Of a stretch of 64,000 bases of DNA, positions 34,262 through 41,951 are shown piece after piece; within the stretch, counting starts at the first letter, position 1; each line of letters begins with the position of its first letter. The stretch lies in the NCBI RefSeq assembly GCF_000311845.1, contig NZ_HE978575.1:146715-210714 (forward strand). The letters are read 5' to 3'. The notes beneath the pieces are model-generated. The model did no database searches. It saw nothing but the letters and a program-made list of their open reading frames with translations, and was not told where the DNA came from. This stretch comes from Enorma massiliensis phI (GTDB taxonomy: Bacteria > Actinomycetota > Coriobacteriia > Coriobacteriales > Coriobacteriaceae). Made by a program: the position numbers and the translations under genes.

Positions 34262-35798
34262 GATATCGCTGTTGGTGTGGCTCAAGGTTCGCCACATACG
34301 AAGTGCCTGCGCTTATTGGGGTTACATGTTTGGCGCGGACATCGAGTCCAAGGCCGATCTCATCGACAAGCTGTACTACCTATATCTCCTCGTGCTGCTT
34401 GGGGCGTGGACGGCGAGCGCCTGGATGTTTGCGGTGTCGAGTGTCGAGGAAGCCTATGTGTTTGGCGGGGCAATTCTGCTTGACATAACGGGAGCGTTGC
34501 TCGTGTTCGCTCTCCTGGCTGTGCTCGTTCGCTCGACGGTCTCGGCGCTCTGGCGTTCTCCGCTGCGCCTTATCAGTCCGGACTTATGGCTTCTGGTCCC
34601 TTATGTTCGCTCCGTCGGGCTCGTTGCCTTGATCGATGCGATGCCGCGGACACTCGCGTTCAGCTTTGCAACCTCGCTTGGTGTTTGGCTCTTGTGTAGC
34701 GGCTGTGCCGCAGCTGGAATGCAGCTCCATGCGCTTGCGCTATCAAGCACCGTGGCTTGCGCCGTTGCAGCGGCTCTTCTGATTGCGCGGGCCGCCGGCT
34801 ATGCCCGCTTAGCTTTCGCAAAGCGCGGGCCCAGGCGAGCGGCTTGGAGCATAGGCGTCCTTGCGTTCGAGATTTTGCTGTGTGCAGGTGCCGCGTTCGC
34901 TGTATCAGGCGCGGGATGGAGGGCTTCTCTCGACGCCTTCAGCGCTGCAAATGGTATGCACGCTGCAGCTCCTGGGGTGGCTGCGGGGGTCTTTGCGCTT
35001 GCGGTTGCTTGCAGCGCTGCTGCGCTTGTGTGCGGGGCAAATCGGGCCGACCTGGCCTGTGCGATCGAGGAGGGGGCAGCGGATGCCGCGCTTTTTGGCG
35101 TGCGACGCCTTGCGTTCCAGGCTCCCGACCAGTATCGCGAGCTGCGCCGTCGTTACCGTATCGCGCGTCGTCGCTTGCGTCCGACGTTTCGTCTTGCGAG
35201 TGGGCCCGCCGCGGCGATTACGCGCGCTGCGCTTTCGCATGCGCGGCAGTTCGAGAGCCTGCTGGGAATCGCTGCCATGGGCGTGCTTATCGTGCCGCTG
35301 AGTGCATGGACGCTTGCCCGCGCGTCCTCGCCTGTTGTGATTGTCGCTTGGGCATACGGCATGTTCATGGCGCTCGCCTCCCTATCTTTCTTGCGCGAGC
35401 TTTCTCTGGCGTTTCGTGAGGATATGCGAGTAACGCTCGTTCGCGATCAGATTCCTCTTTCGAACCTCGTGCTCGCCGTGCTCGACGCCTTGCCGGCGCT
35501 TGGGATACTCGAGGCGTGCTCATTCATTACCATGCTCTCGGTGAATGCATGTGCGCCGGGATCGTTCACGATGATGGAGGTTGCCATTTCCGTCCTCTTG
35601 GGTACGGGATTTTCGCTTGTTGCAGCGCTTGACGGTGTCGAAGTGACCTTCATACGCGTTGGCGTAACCTCCGTGGTTGGGCTCGTGTTGCTGCTCGCCG
35701 CTGCTGGCTTGCTGGCACTCTGGGCCCCCATAGCCGTGATATACGGCCTTGTTGTTGTGGATCTGGCATTCATCGCTCTGCTCGAAAACGGGAAATAG
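34254..35798 (+). CDS. ABC transporter permease-like membrane protein
   Basis: About 514 residues with roughly ten to twelve hydrophobic helices, arranged as two halves around a charged, cytoplasmic loop (YRELRRRYRIARRRLRPTFR at about residue 290). There is no recognisable family signature beyond general ABC-2-type exporter character. The ATG at 34254 follows GGGGG at normal spacing and overlaps the ATPase gene, so the two are translationally coupled. The N-terminal region MHEISLLVWLKVRHIR resembles the amphipathic start of such permeases. Confidence 0.8.
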   Translation: MHEISLLVWLKVRHIRSACAYWGYMFGADIESKADLIDKLYYLYLLVLLGAWTASAWMFAVSSVEEAYVFGGAILLDITGALLVFALLAVLVRSTVSALWRSPLRLISPDLWLLVPYVRSVGLVALIDAMPRTLAFSFATSLGVWLLCSGCAAAGMQLHALALSSTVACAVAAALLIARAAGYARLAFAKRGPRRAAWSIGVLAFEILLCAGAAFAVSGAGWRASLDAFSAANGMHAAAPGVAAGVFALAVACSAAALVCGANRADLACAIEEGAADAALFGVRRLAFQAPDQYRELRRRYRIARRRLRPTFRLASGPAAAITRAALSHARQFESLLGIAAMGVLIVPLSAWTLARASSPVVIVAWAYGMFMALASLSFLRELSLAFREDMRVTLVRDQIPLSNLVLAVLDALPALGILEACSFITMLSVNACAPGSFTMMEVAISVLLGTGFSLVAALDGVEVTFIRVGVTSVVGLVLLLAAAGLLALWAPIAVIYGLVVVDLAFIALLENGK

Positions 35799-36048
35799 CC
35801 TAGATGAGAGCTTCTCAGCCCATCGCCTCCATGAGCTTGGATATCGCTGTGGGGTTTTAGGTTGCTTGTCGTTGAGGGGCTGATTTGGCAGGAGGCCACG
35901 TACGAAAGGCAATAGATAGGTAGCTCATTCGAAGAGTTTTTCCTAGCCGGGCATGCCTAGTAAGAGACGACGCGATTCTTCGATTGCTCGAGGTGTGCCG
36001 GAGGCCCGTCTTCCTATAGCACACCGTGCGGACATCTCCCAAATATAC
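35799..36048. other. Intergenic stretch before the SOS-type boxes
   Basis: The 333 bases between the permease stop and the next start hold no gene. The only clear signals are the paired boxes at 36049-36075 and the promoter elements next to them. Confidence 0.5.
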
Positions 36049-36075
36049 GAACAAAAGTTCCACGAACAAATGTTC
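36049..36075 (+). promoter_or_regulatory. Two tandem SOS (LexA) boxes over a promoter
   Basis: GAACAAAAGTTC (36049-36060) and GAACAAATGTTC (36064-36075) each match the Gram-positive SOS box core GAAC-N4-GTTC, 15 bp apart. A -10 candidate TACAAT (36087-36092) follows, so the second box sits over the -35 region. They lie 57 bases upstream of the only plausible target start (36132). Confidence 0.8.
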
Positions 36076-36131
36076 TTATCAACCCTTACAATGGAGCCAG
36101 GGTAAGGAGCTGGAGAAAGGAGATGGACGCT

Positions 36132-36482
36132 ATGAGGCACGGGGGCAACGATGAGGTTCTGCTGTTCGAAAGCGAAGAAGATGAAGAAGCGCTGCGCATC
36201 TCCTGCAGGGCGACGAAGGAGGGCGGGCTGGTAATTCACCAGATGAGCGAGGGCGAGCTTACGGCGTGGTGCTTCGAGGAGTCTCCGCACGAAGTAGAGG
36301 TGACCGTTTCGCCGCGGGCCATTGCGCCCATGCTGGAGTATCTCCATGCAGAGGACGTGCAGCAACTTAGCAACTTGCTTGCAGCGGCATACAGCGGATA
36401 CGACGCATCTATACGCATCCGTGCCCTCATGCGGCGCTTAGGGGTGGCGTATGAGGTGTCCGAGCGCCCCATCATTCGATAG
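36132..36482 (+). CDS. Unknown small protein with SOS-type promoter
   Basis: A 116-residue acidic protein. The ATG at 36132 lies 9 bases after AAAGGAG; an in-frame ATG at 36123 is too close to that site. It has an acidic N-terminus (LLFESEEDEEALRI), a probable beta-rich middle (LVIHQMSEGELTAWCFEESP, EVEVTVSPRAIAP), and two helices at the C-terminus ending in a basic patch (IRIRALMRRLGVAYEV). There is no signal peptide or membrane segment. I do not recognise a family. The paired GAAC-N4-GTTC boxes upstream suggest DNA-damage induction. Confidence 0.8.
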   Translation: MRHGGNDEVLLFESEEDEEALRISCRATKEGGLVIHQMSEGELTAWCFEESPHEVEVTVSPRAIAPMLEYLHAEDVQQLSNLLAAAYSGYDASIRIRALMRRLGVAYEVSERPIIR

Positions 36483-36654
36483 AAAAGGGGGTGGGCGCGT
36501 GCCGAATATGCGTCGATTCTAATCATCATTGTGGGTTCCGCGTAATCTACCAGCGAATTTCGTACTTTGACAATGCAACATCATGCAGGAGATAACTTTT
36601 TTAAAAAAATCTCTTGACGCACCCGGGGGAGAATGCCATTATAGTTAGCGCGTT

Positions 36655-36731
36655 GCGGCGTTACCTCAGCTGGATAGAGGGTCTGACTACGAATCAGAAC
36701 GTCATAGGTTCGAATCCTATACGCCGCACCA
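36655..36731 (+). tRNA. tRNA-Arg (anticodon ACG)
   Basis: A complete cloverleaf of 77 nt. The acceptor stem GCGGCGT pairs with ACGCCGC, CCA is encoded (36729-36731), the anticodon loop CTACGAA has anticodon ACG, and the T-loop is GGTTCGAATCC. A34 would need editing to inosine by TadA to read CGC/CGA. A strong promoter precedes it: TTGACG (36614-36619), 17 bp, CATTAT (36637-36642). Confidence 0.97.
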
Positions 36732-36741
36732 GTTGAGATTG

Positions 36742-36769
36742 AAGGGCGTTCCTCGGAGCGCCCTTTTCT
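36742..36769 (+). terminator. Terminator of tRNA-Arg
   Basis: AAGGGCG / CGCCCTT stem with a 10-base loop, followed by TTCTG, 10 bases after the tRNA. Confidence 0.9.
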
Positions 36770-36919
36770 GTTAGCGCATACGTTCGGCGGCTTAAACCGA
36801 CCTGATACGAAAACGTCGCATCGCTTCGTGTTCCATATGCTCACAATGAAAGATGACAAGCCATCTTGGGAGGCATCCGTGCCCACGCGCCTTGGTGGCC
36901 GTGAGGCGAGGAGGTTGCC

Positions 36920-39331
36920 ATGGCAGAACAAGCATCGGAGACACAGGTTTACAAGCTTTCTGTCTTGGCACAGCGTCAGCATCTGCCTTCGCTTCCTGGG
37001 CAGGAAGAGGGTACGACGTACGGGGTCGTGTGGAGCTCCTTTCCCATGCCGGCGCACGGATCGTGCTATGTCGTGAAGTTCAACAACGCGCGGAGCATCT
37101 CGTTCCTTGCCTACATCGATGACCAGGGCGCGGTGTTTCCTGTGGATCAGCCCATCACGCTTGCGCCCGCGGCGTGCCCAGATTTCGCCGTTACACCCGA
37201 TGAGCGTGGGTATTCTGGAACGGTGCTCATACGCGGGGAAGGGGCTTCGCTACAACCCTTGAGCAAGTATCGCGGCTCGTTTAAAGGGACCATGCGCGAG
37301 GTGAGCGACTCCGAGACATGGAACACGTCGCGCAGCCTAACGTATCGTCCGTTTATGGCATCGATGTACCTACGGTATTGCGTGTTTGATTCTGAGCGGC
37401 GGAATGTAGGAAAAGGCCCTTCCATCTCTATCGACATGAGGGCATATCCGCTCGACGAGCCCGTTGACATCATGGGGGCCTTTTCCCGGCTGCCCCTTCC
37501 AGATGCCATCGATGCCGTGGTGTATCAGATAGGCGAACACGATCGGTCCTCGGGCATCGAGCGCTTTGCGCGCCGCGTTTTCGGCGAGATTGATGTCGAT
37601 TTCCTCCGGACGCTTATGCAGCGGAGTTCGATTGCGCTCGCGTATATCGAGCGCATGGACGCCTATTACATCAACTTCGATCATACGGCCTTTTCTGCGG
37701 GGGAAGCGGATGCCATCTTTGCGGTTGAGGCGGCTATCAACCGCCTGCATCGCGTGCTGGGAATGCTGGGGTTTGCGCATTGCGCAGCGAGCGCATCACC
37801 CTCGGAAGAAGCTTGTTCCGCTTACGACCAGGCGGCGTTCTCCGGTATTACATCGTGGGTCAAGCGGCTGATGGATGATGCGATTTCTGCAAATGCATGG
37901 ATTCAGCCGGGGCATATCGCCGCGCGGCCTGGAGGGGAATGGGACGTGCGGACGCGCTTCGCCTCTTCGTGCGAGCGCTTGGGGCTCATTGTGCGCCTTG
38001 AGTACGATTACCGCTTCGATAGTGCCGCTCGTGAGCTTCGCGTTCGGTTCGGTGTGCCTCAAGCTTCGAGTATGCCGGCATCACGATTCGATGTGCTCGA
38101 GGGTGCATGGGTGCCCATCGACAACGATGAACGGGCTCGATATGCCACCGAGTACGTCAATCGAATGGTGCTGGTGCTAGCTGCTGCAGCATTTTCGTCG
38201 AGCTTGAGCATGAAGCGGTGTGTGGTAGAGAAGTGGGACGCCCTGCGCGACGCCTCGCTTTCCGTTGCGTTCGACCGTACGGAGTTCACAACGCACCTTA
38301 TGCCGCTTGCAAGTGAGCTCGACGGTGCCCCGCTTTCATGCGAAACGGCAACGGAGCGGTTATCTCGTTCGGTTACTCCCGAACGCATGCAGCGGGATAT
38401 TCCGGCTTCTCTGCAGGCGGCTCCACGTGAGGACGTGCGTCCGTTGCCCCGTGCCCTACAGGATTTGCTGCTCGCCGATTCGATTGACGAGCTCGAGGTC
38501 ATGGAGGCACCGGATGATCCATATATGGCCCGATTTAACGAGCTGCGAGCATCTGCGCCGTCTGACCCTGCTCGCGCGGAGCGGGGTTATACGGAGCTCA
38601 TCGAAGAGCTCGAGGCGCGGTGCGCCGCTGTGGAGTTCATGAGCGACCGACCAATCATCACGCGGTTCTGCGAGAACCATCTCGGGCGCATCCTTCTGCC
38701 CGTGCTCGAAGAAGACCGCTCCGTGCGCATCAGCCGTGCCCCCGATGCCCTGTTCTTCGCTCGGTACGAACTTTGCGACCTGTATATGGGCGCAGGGGCG
38801 TTCGAGCGCGCGCTGCCCGAGGCTAGAAAGCTTCTCGACCTGGCGACGACCTCGATGCAATCATATTCAATGCTGGTGAACGTGCTTGCACGGCTTGAGC
38901 GCTTCCAAGAGGTTATCGACGTGGCCAAGAATGGCTTGCGCGTTGCCTATGATCGAAGCTCCATTGCGTACCTCTTTTATCGTGTTGCTTTCGCCTATTG
39001 GGTGTTGGGGGATCATGAGACGGCAATGGCGTGCTATCGGTTGGTGCCGCGCGATGAACACGTCACTCCCATGGCCGATGAGGAGCTTTCGCAGTTGTTG
39101 GCGGAAATGGGCCGCTCGGAGCGTCCGACGTTGCGCGAGGCGGCAGCTCGGGCCGAGCAGATGGGTGTTCCCGTGCCTCCGAGCCCCGAGACGGCAAGCC
39201 AGGTTGCCGATGCGACGGTGCTTCTTACAGATAACGGCTTTCACTACCTTGCTAGCCGCTGCGTCTACCATATGTGGCGCATCACGGCGCGCGACGAGCT
39301 CAGTGCTGTGCATCGGTCGCTACTGCCGTAG
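36920..39331 (+). CDS. Large unknown protein with C-terminal TPR-like region
   Basis: 803 residues, soluble, with no signal peptide. AGGAGG precedes the ATG. The first 500 residues are mixed alpha/beta without a signature I recognise (for example VVWSSFPMPAHGSCYVVKFN, GEWDVRTRFASSCERLGLIV). From about residue 600 helical pairs resemble tetratricopeptide repeats (ARYELCDLYMGAGAFERALP, then YSMLVNVLARLERFQEVIDV, then YRVAFAYWVLGDHETAMACY). TPR arrays usually bind partner proteins. The gene is monocistronic, preceded by tRNA-Arg and followed by a good terminator. Confidence 0.85.
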   Translation: MAEQASETQVYKLSVLAQRQHLPSLPGQEEGTTYGVVWSSFPMPAHGSCYVVKFNNARSISFLAYIDDQGAVFPVDQPITLAPAACPDFAVTPDERGYSGTVLIRGEGASLQPLSKYRGSFKGTMREVSDSETWNTSRSLTYRPFMASMYLRYCVFDSERRNVGKGPSISIDMRAYPLDEPVDIMGAFSRLPLPDAIDAVVYQIGEHDRSSGIERFARRVFGEIDVDFLRTLMQRSSIALAYIERMDAYYINFDHTAFSAGEADAIFAVEAAINRLHRVLGMLGFAHCAASASPSEEACSAYDQAAFSGITSWVKRLMDDAISANAWIQPGHIAARPGGEWDVRTRFASSCERLGLIVRLEYDYRFDSAARELRVRFGVPQASSMPASRFDVLEGAWVPIDNDERARYATEYVNRMVLVLAAAAFSSSLSMKRCVVEKWDALRDASLSVAFDRTEFTTHLMPLASELDGAPLSCETATERLSRSVTPERMQRDIPASLQAAPREDVRPLPRALQDLLLADSIDELEVMEAPDDPYMARFNELRASAPSDPARAERGYTELIEELEARCAAVEFMSDRPIITRFCENHLGRILLPVLEEDRSVRISRAPDALFFARYELCDLYMGAGAFERALPEARKLLDLATTSMQSYSMLVNVLARLERFQEVIDVAKNGLRVAYDRSSIAYLFYRVAFAYWVLGDHETAMACYRLVPRDEHVTPMADEELSQLLAEMGRSERPTLREAAARAEQMGVPVPPSPETASQVADATVLLTDNGFHYLASRCVYHMWRITARDELSAVHRSLLP

Positions 39332-39381
39332 CGAGTTTAGCCATATTCCAGCGCGCTCGACCCGGCGCGCTCGATAGCAAG

Positions 39382-39418
39382 AAGCCCGGCTCCCAAAGGA
39401 AACCGGGCTTGTCTTGTT
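39382..39418 (+). terminator. Terminator of the TPR-protein gene
   Basis: AAGCCCGG / CCGGGCTT stem with a 13-base loop, followed by GTCTTGTTT. Together with the adjoining tRNA 3' fragment it resembles the terminator + tRNA-Ser 3' end at 39571-39630, suggesting a duplication. Confidence 0.8.
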
Positions 39419-39562
39419 TGGCTGGCGGAGAGCTGGGGATTCGAGGCGATGCTTCGCGCCGCCCGCCGCTGCGGCGCCTGCGGCACCTTGCGCGCTCCGC
39501 TGGAAAACGCCCCGCGTTTCCTCAGCTCCGCGCCCTCTCGGGGTTCGAATCCCCGCATTCGG
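39419..39562. other. tRNA debris: duplicated tRNA-Ser 3' fragment and an isolated T-arm
   Basis: 39419-39444 repeats, base for base, the 3' end of tRNA-Ser(GCT) (acceptor strand, CCA and half of the T-arm, minus strand), then breaks off at TTCGA. At 39538-39555 a perfect T-arm (CGGGG TTCGAAT CCCCG) occurs in the opposite orientation with no tRNA body around it. Between them are about 95 GC-rich bases with no gene. It looks like recombination or inversion within former tRNA genes. Confidence 0.6.
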
Positions 39563-39566
39563 CAGC

Positions 39567-39596
39567 AAAAAGCCCGTATCCCTAGGGACACGGGCT
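39567..39596 (-). terminator. Terminator of tRNA-Ser
   Basis: AGCCCGT / ACGGGCT stem containing a nested CCCTAGGG, followed on the minus strand by five T, directly downstream of the tRNA-Ser 3' end. Confidence 0.85.
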
Positions 39597-39608
39597 CTGC
39601 GATTCGGC

Positions 39609-39699
39609 TGGCGGAGAGCTGGGGATTCGAACCCCAGATTCCCTTGTGGGGAATACTCGCTTAGCAGGCGAGCACCTTCGGCCTCTCGGTCAGCTCTCC
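39609..39699 (-). tRNA. tRNA-Ser (anticodon GCT)
   Basis: A 91-nt class II tRNA with acceptor stem GGAGAGC / GCTCTCC, discriminator G and encoded CCA. The anticodon arm CTCGC-CTGCTAA-GCGAG gives GCT, reading AGC/AGU. The long variable arm is TATTCCCCACAAGGGAAT, and the T-loop is GGGGTTCGAATCCCC. Confidence 0.97.
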
Positions 39700-39808
39700 G
39701 TTAGCAGCTAACTATACTAGCGTATCTTCAGGCCTGAAGACAAGGACGAACTTCAGCCTCTTGAGAATTGCGCAAGAAACGGAATGCGCAGGGGTGCTGT
39801 GTGGCGGT

Positions 39809-40771
39809 CTAGAGGCTTGCGCGCCTGATCACGATATTCTCATGGTGCTCCCGTAGCTTATCCCATGAGAAGAAGGCGACCAGCTCTTCAGCGCTACGCG
39901 GCTTGTCATCGGGGGTGATTCCGGCCAGATGGGCAATCCATCCCAGAAGATGCTCGGCTGTACCGAAGCGCTGGCGAAGCTCTCCCATATCGAGATCGTG
40001 GTCGCGCTTGGCGAGACGCCTTCCGTCTGGCGCAAGCAGAAGAGGAATATGGCCATACCTCGGTTCATCGTATCCGAGCAGACGCTGAAGGTAGATTTGC
40101 CGCGGCGTAGAGCTCAGCAGGTCACATCCGCGAACGATCTCGTTCACTCCCATCGCTGCATCGTCAACCACAACGGCAAGCTGATAGGCGAAGACCCCGT
40201 CGCTGCGCCTGATGAGGAAATCTCCGCACTCCAGCGCGAGGGTCTGCCGTTGCCGTCCGAAGACGCGGTCGGTAAACGAGATGGTTCCTTCGGGTGATTC
40301 GCACACGGGAACTCGAAGGCGCGTTGCGGGCGGCCTTACGGCGCTTCGGGCGGCAACTTCCGCAGGGGTGAGATTCCTGCACGTTCCCGCGTACACGGGG
40401 GTCCCATCGCTCGCATGGGGCGCGCTCGCGGCGTGGAGCTCGGCTCTGGTGCAGAAGCACGGGTAGGTGAGGCCGGCTGCAGCAAGGCGCTCCACCGCAT
40501 TGCGATACAGCTCTTCTCGATCGTGCTGAAAGACGGGCTCGCCTTCCCAATAGAGCCCCAGCCAGCGCAAATCGTCGAGCAGTAGGCTCGTCCAAGGGCC
40601 GCTGCGGGTGCGTTCGTCTAGGTCTTCGATGCGCAGGAGAAGCGTTCCGTTTGCGCTTCTGATGGAAAGCCAGGCGAGCAGCGAGGCATATATATTGCCG
40701 AGGTGCATGCGTCCCGACGGAGTCGGGGCGAAGCGTCCGACGAGTTTGCTTTGTCCGTGTTCGGTATCCAT
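39809..40771 (-). CDS. gluQ: Glutamyl-Q tRNA(Asp) synthetase
   Basis: A 320-residue paralogue of glutamyl-tRNA synthetase that lacks the anticodon-binding domain. It attaches glutamate to queuosine in the anticodon of tRNA-Asp. Visible features: class I motif APTPSGRMHLGN, the zinc site C-F-C with Y and C downstream (PCFCTRAEL, then VYAGTCRNL), GDFLIRRSDGVFAYQLAVVV, and the KMSKS-equivalent RRLAKRDHDLD. The ATG at 40771 has no ribosome site; a TATACT hexamer lies only 9 bases upstream, so the message may be leaderless. The frame extends upstream without support. Confidence 0.94.
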   Translation of the reverse strand: MDTEHGQSKLVGRFAPTPSGRMHLGNIYASLLAWLSIRSANGTLLLRIEDLDERTRSGPWTSLLLDDLRWLGLYWEGEPVFQHDREELYRNAVERLAAAGLTYPCFCTRAELHAASAPHASDGTPVYAGTCRNLTPAEVAARSAVRPPATRLRVPVCESPEGTISFTDRVFGRQRQTLALECGDFLIRRSDGVFAYQLAVVVDDAAMGVNEIVRGCDLLSSTPRQIYLQRLLGYDEPRYGHIPLLLAPDGRRLAKRDHDLDMGELRQRFGTAEHLLGWIAHLAGITPDDKPRSAEELVAFFSWDKLREHHENIVIRRASL

Positions 40772-41134
40772 GCGCACGAGTATACGCGACTGCGGGCGGG
40801 GGCGGGCAGGCGACGTTCCAAAGCCATAAGGGCGCAGATGAGCGCGCAAGGTTCGTGAAGTTCCGCATCCATAAGGGCTGTGACGCTCCATGTCGCAACG
40901 CCCTTGGCATTTGGTGTTCCCCGCATTCACGGGGCGTCGATGTTCCTGCAACCACAAGGGCCCCACACCTTGCGATGCGGGGCCCTTCGGAAAAGGGGGG
41001 CAATGAAAGCTGCCAGACGATGGCATATCACGCGGAGCGCGCGCCTGCTGGCGGTAACGAGCTGCTCCTGCTCGTTCAGGTTCGCACGCCCTGCCCCTTG
41101 AGTCGCGTTCGGGGCAAGGGCGCAACCGGGTGCG
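40772..41134. other. Intergenic stretch with short repeats and a hairpin
   Basis: No gene. Three copies of roughly GTTCC-N5-CCATAAGGGC occur near 40815, 40860 and 40942, and an inverted relative lies near 40905. A perfect GGGCCCC / GGGGCCC hairpin at 40958-40985 probably ends the ferritin transcript, which runs on the minus strand. Confidence 0.55.
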
Positions 41135-41653
41135 CTACAGCGGCAGCGCCGTAAGCTGCGTGTAGACGCGTGCCTGGTACTCGCGATCAAGGTCGTAGAG
41201 GCCCTTGGGATCGCTGCCGAAGAGCTTCATGTTCGTGATCATGTCGCGCGCGTTGGTCTCCTCTTCGCCCTGCTCGGATACGAACCAATCGAGGAACTTC
41301 ATCGTGCGCACATCGTGGACCTCATGAGCCACCTCGTAGCAGTGATGGATGAGGCTCGTCACGTACTCCTCGTGCTCCAGGCCCGCTTCAAGCGGCTCTA
41401 GATCGTTCTGGAACGTCTTGTCCGGCTTGGCGATGGCCTCCATGGTGGGCGTGAAGTCGTTGTCGAGCAGGTACCGGCGGATGGCCATGGCATGGTCCAT
41501 CTCTTCCTTCGCCTGGATTTCGTACCAGTTGGCAAAGCCCTTGAGGCCGCGATCCTCGTAATAATCGGCGAAGGTCAGGTACAGGTAAGCGGAGTAAAGC
41601 TCCTTGTTGATCTGCTCGTTGAGGACCGACGAGACGCTCTCGTTCATGGCCAT
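41135..41653 (-). CDS. ftnA: Ferritin (non-heme, bacterial)
   Basis: A 172-residue four-helix-bundle ferritin of normal length. Ferroxidase ligands are visible: Glu in NEQINKELYSAYLYL, the ExxH of AKEEMDHAMAI, and Glu/Gln in FVSEQGEEETNARD. It stores iron in a 24-mer shell and limits Fenton chemistry. AAAGAGG precedes the ATG at 41653. It is monocistronic. Confidence 0.96.
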   Translation of the reverse strand: MAMNESVSSVLNEQINKELYSAYLYLTFADYYEDRGLKGFANWYEIQAKEEMDHAMAIRRYLLDNDFTPTMEAIAKPDKTFQNDLEPLEAGLEHEEYVTSLIHHCYEVAHEVHDVRTMKFLDWFVSEQGEEETNARDMITNMKLFGSDPKGLYDLDREYQARVYTQLTALPL

Positions 41654-41951
41654 GGCTGCCTCTTTCTGCTCGCCCTGTGGGGAGGGGTACGTATGCTGTC
41701 GCGTAAGATATACCCAAACGGTCGAATCCATACGCGCGCCGCGGTTCCCCTCAACTCCAACACATCTTGGCCCCTGGGGAGCTTTGCGGTTGCCTTGGCC
41801 TGCATGGCAGCGCTCCGTAGCCGGTGCGTACCTGCCTCCTGTCGGCACATGCCAACTCACCAGCGCTTGCCCGCTCGCCGCAGACGGGACGTTTCTGTCC
41901 GGTTGCCTTGCTATACTTTGCCCAACTATAGGACACATGTGGGGCGGTGCC

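Noticed and set aside
39419-39562. A second complete tRNA gene
   Set aside because: Only the 3' end of tRNA-Ser and an isolated T-arm are present; no D-arm, anticodon arm or acceptor 5' strand can be found in either orientation.
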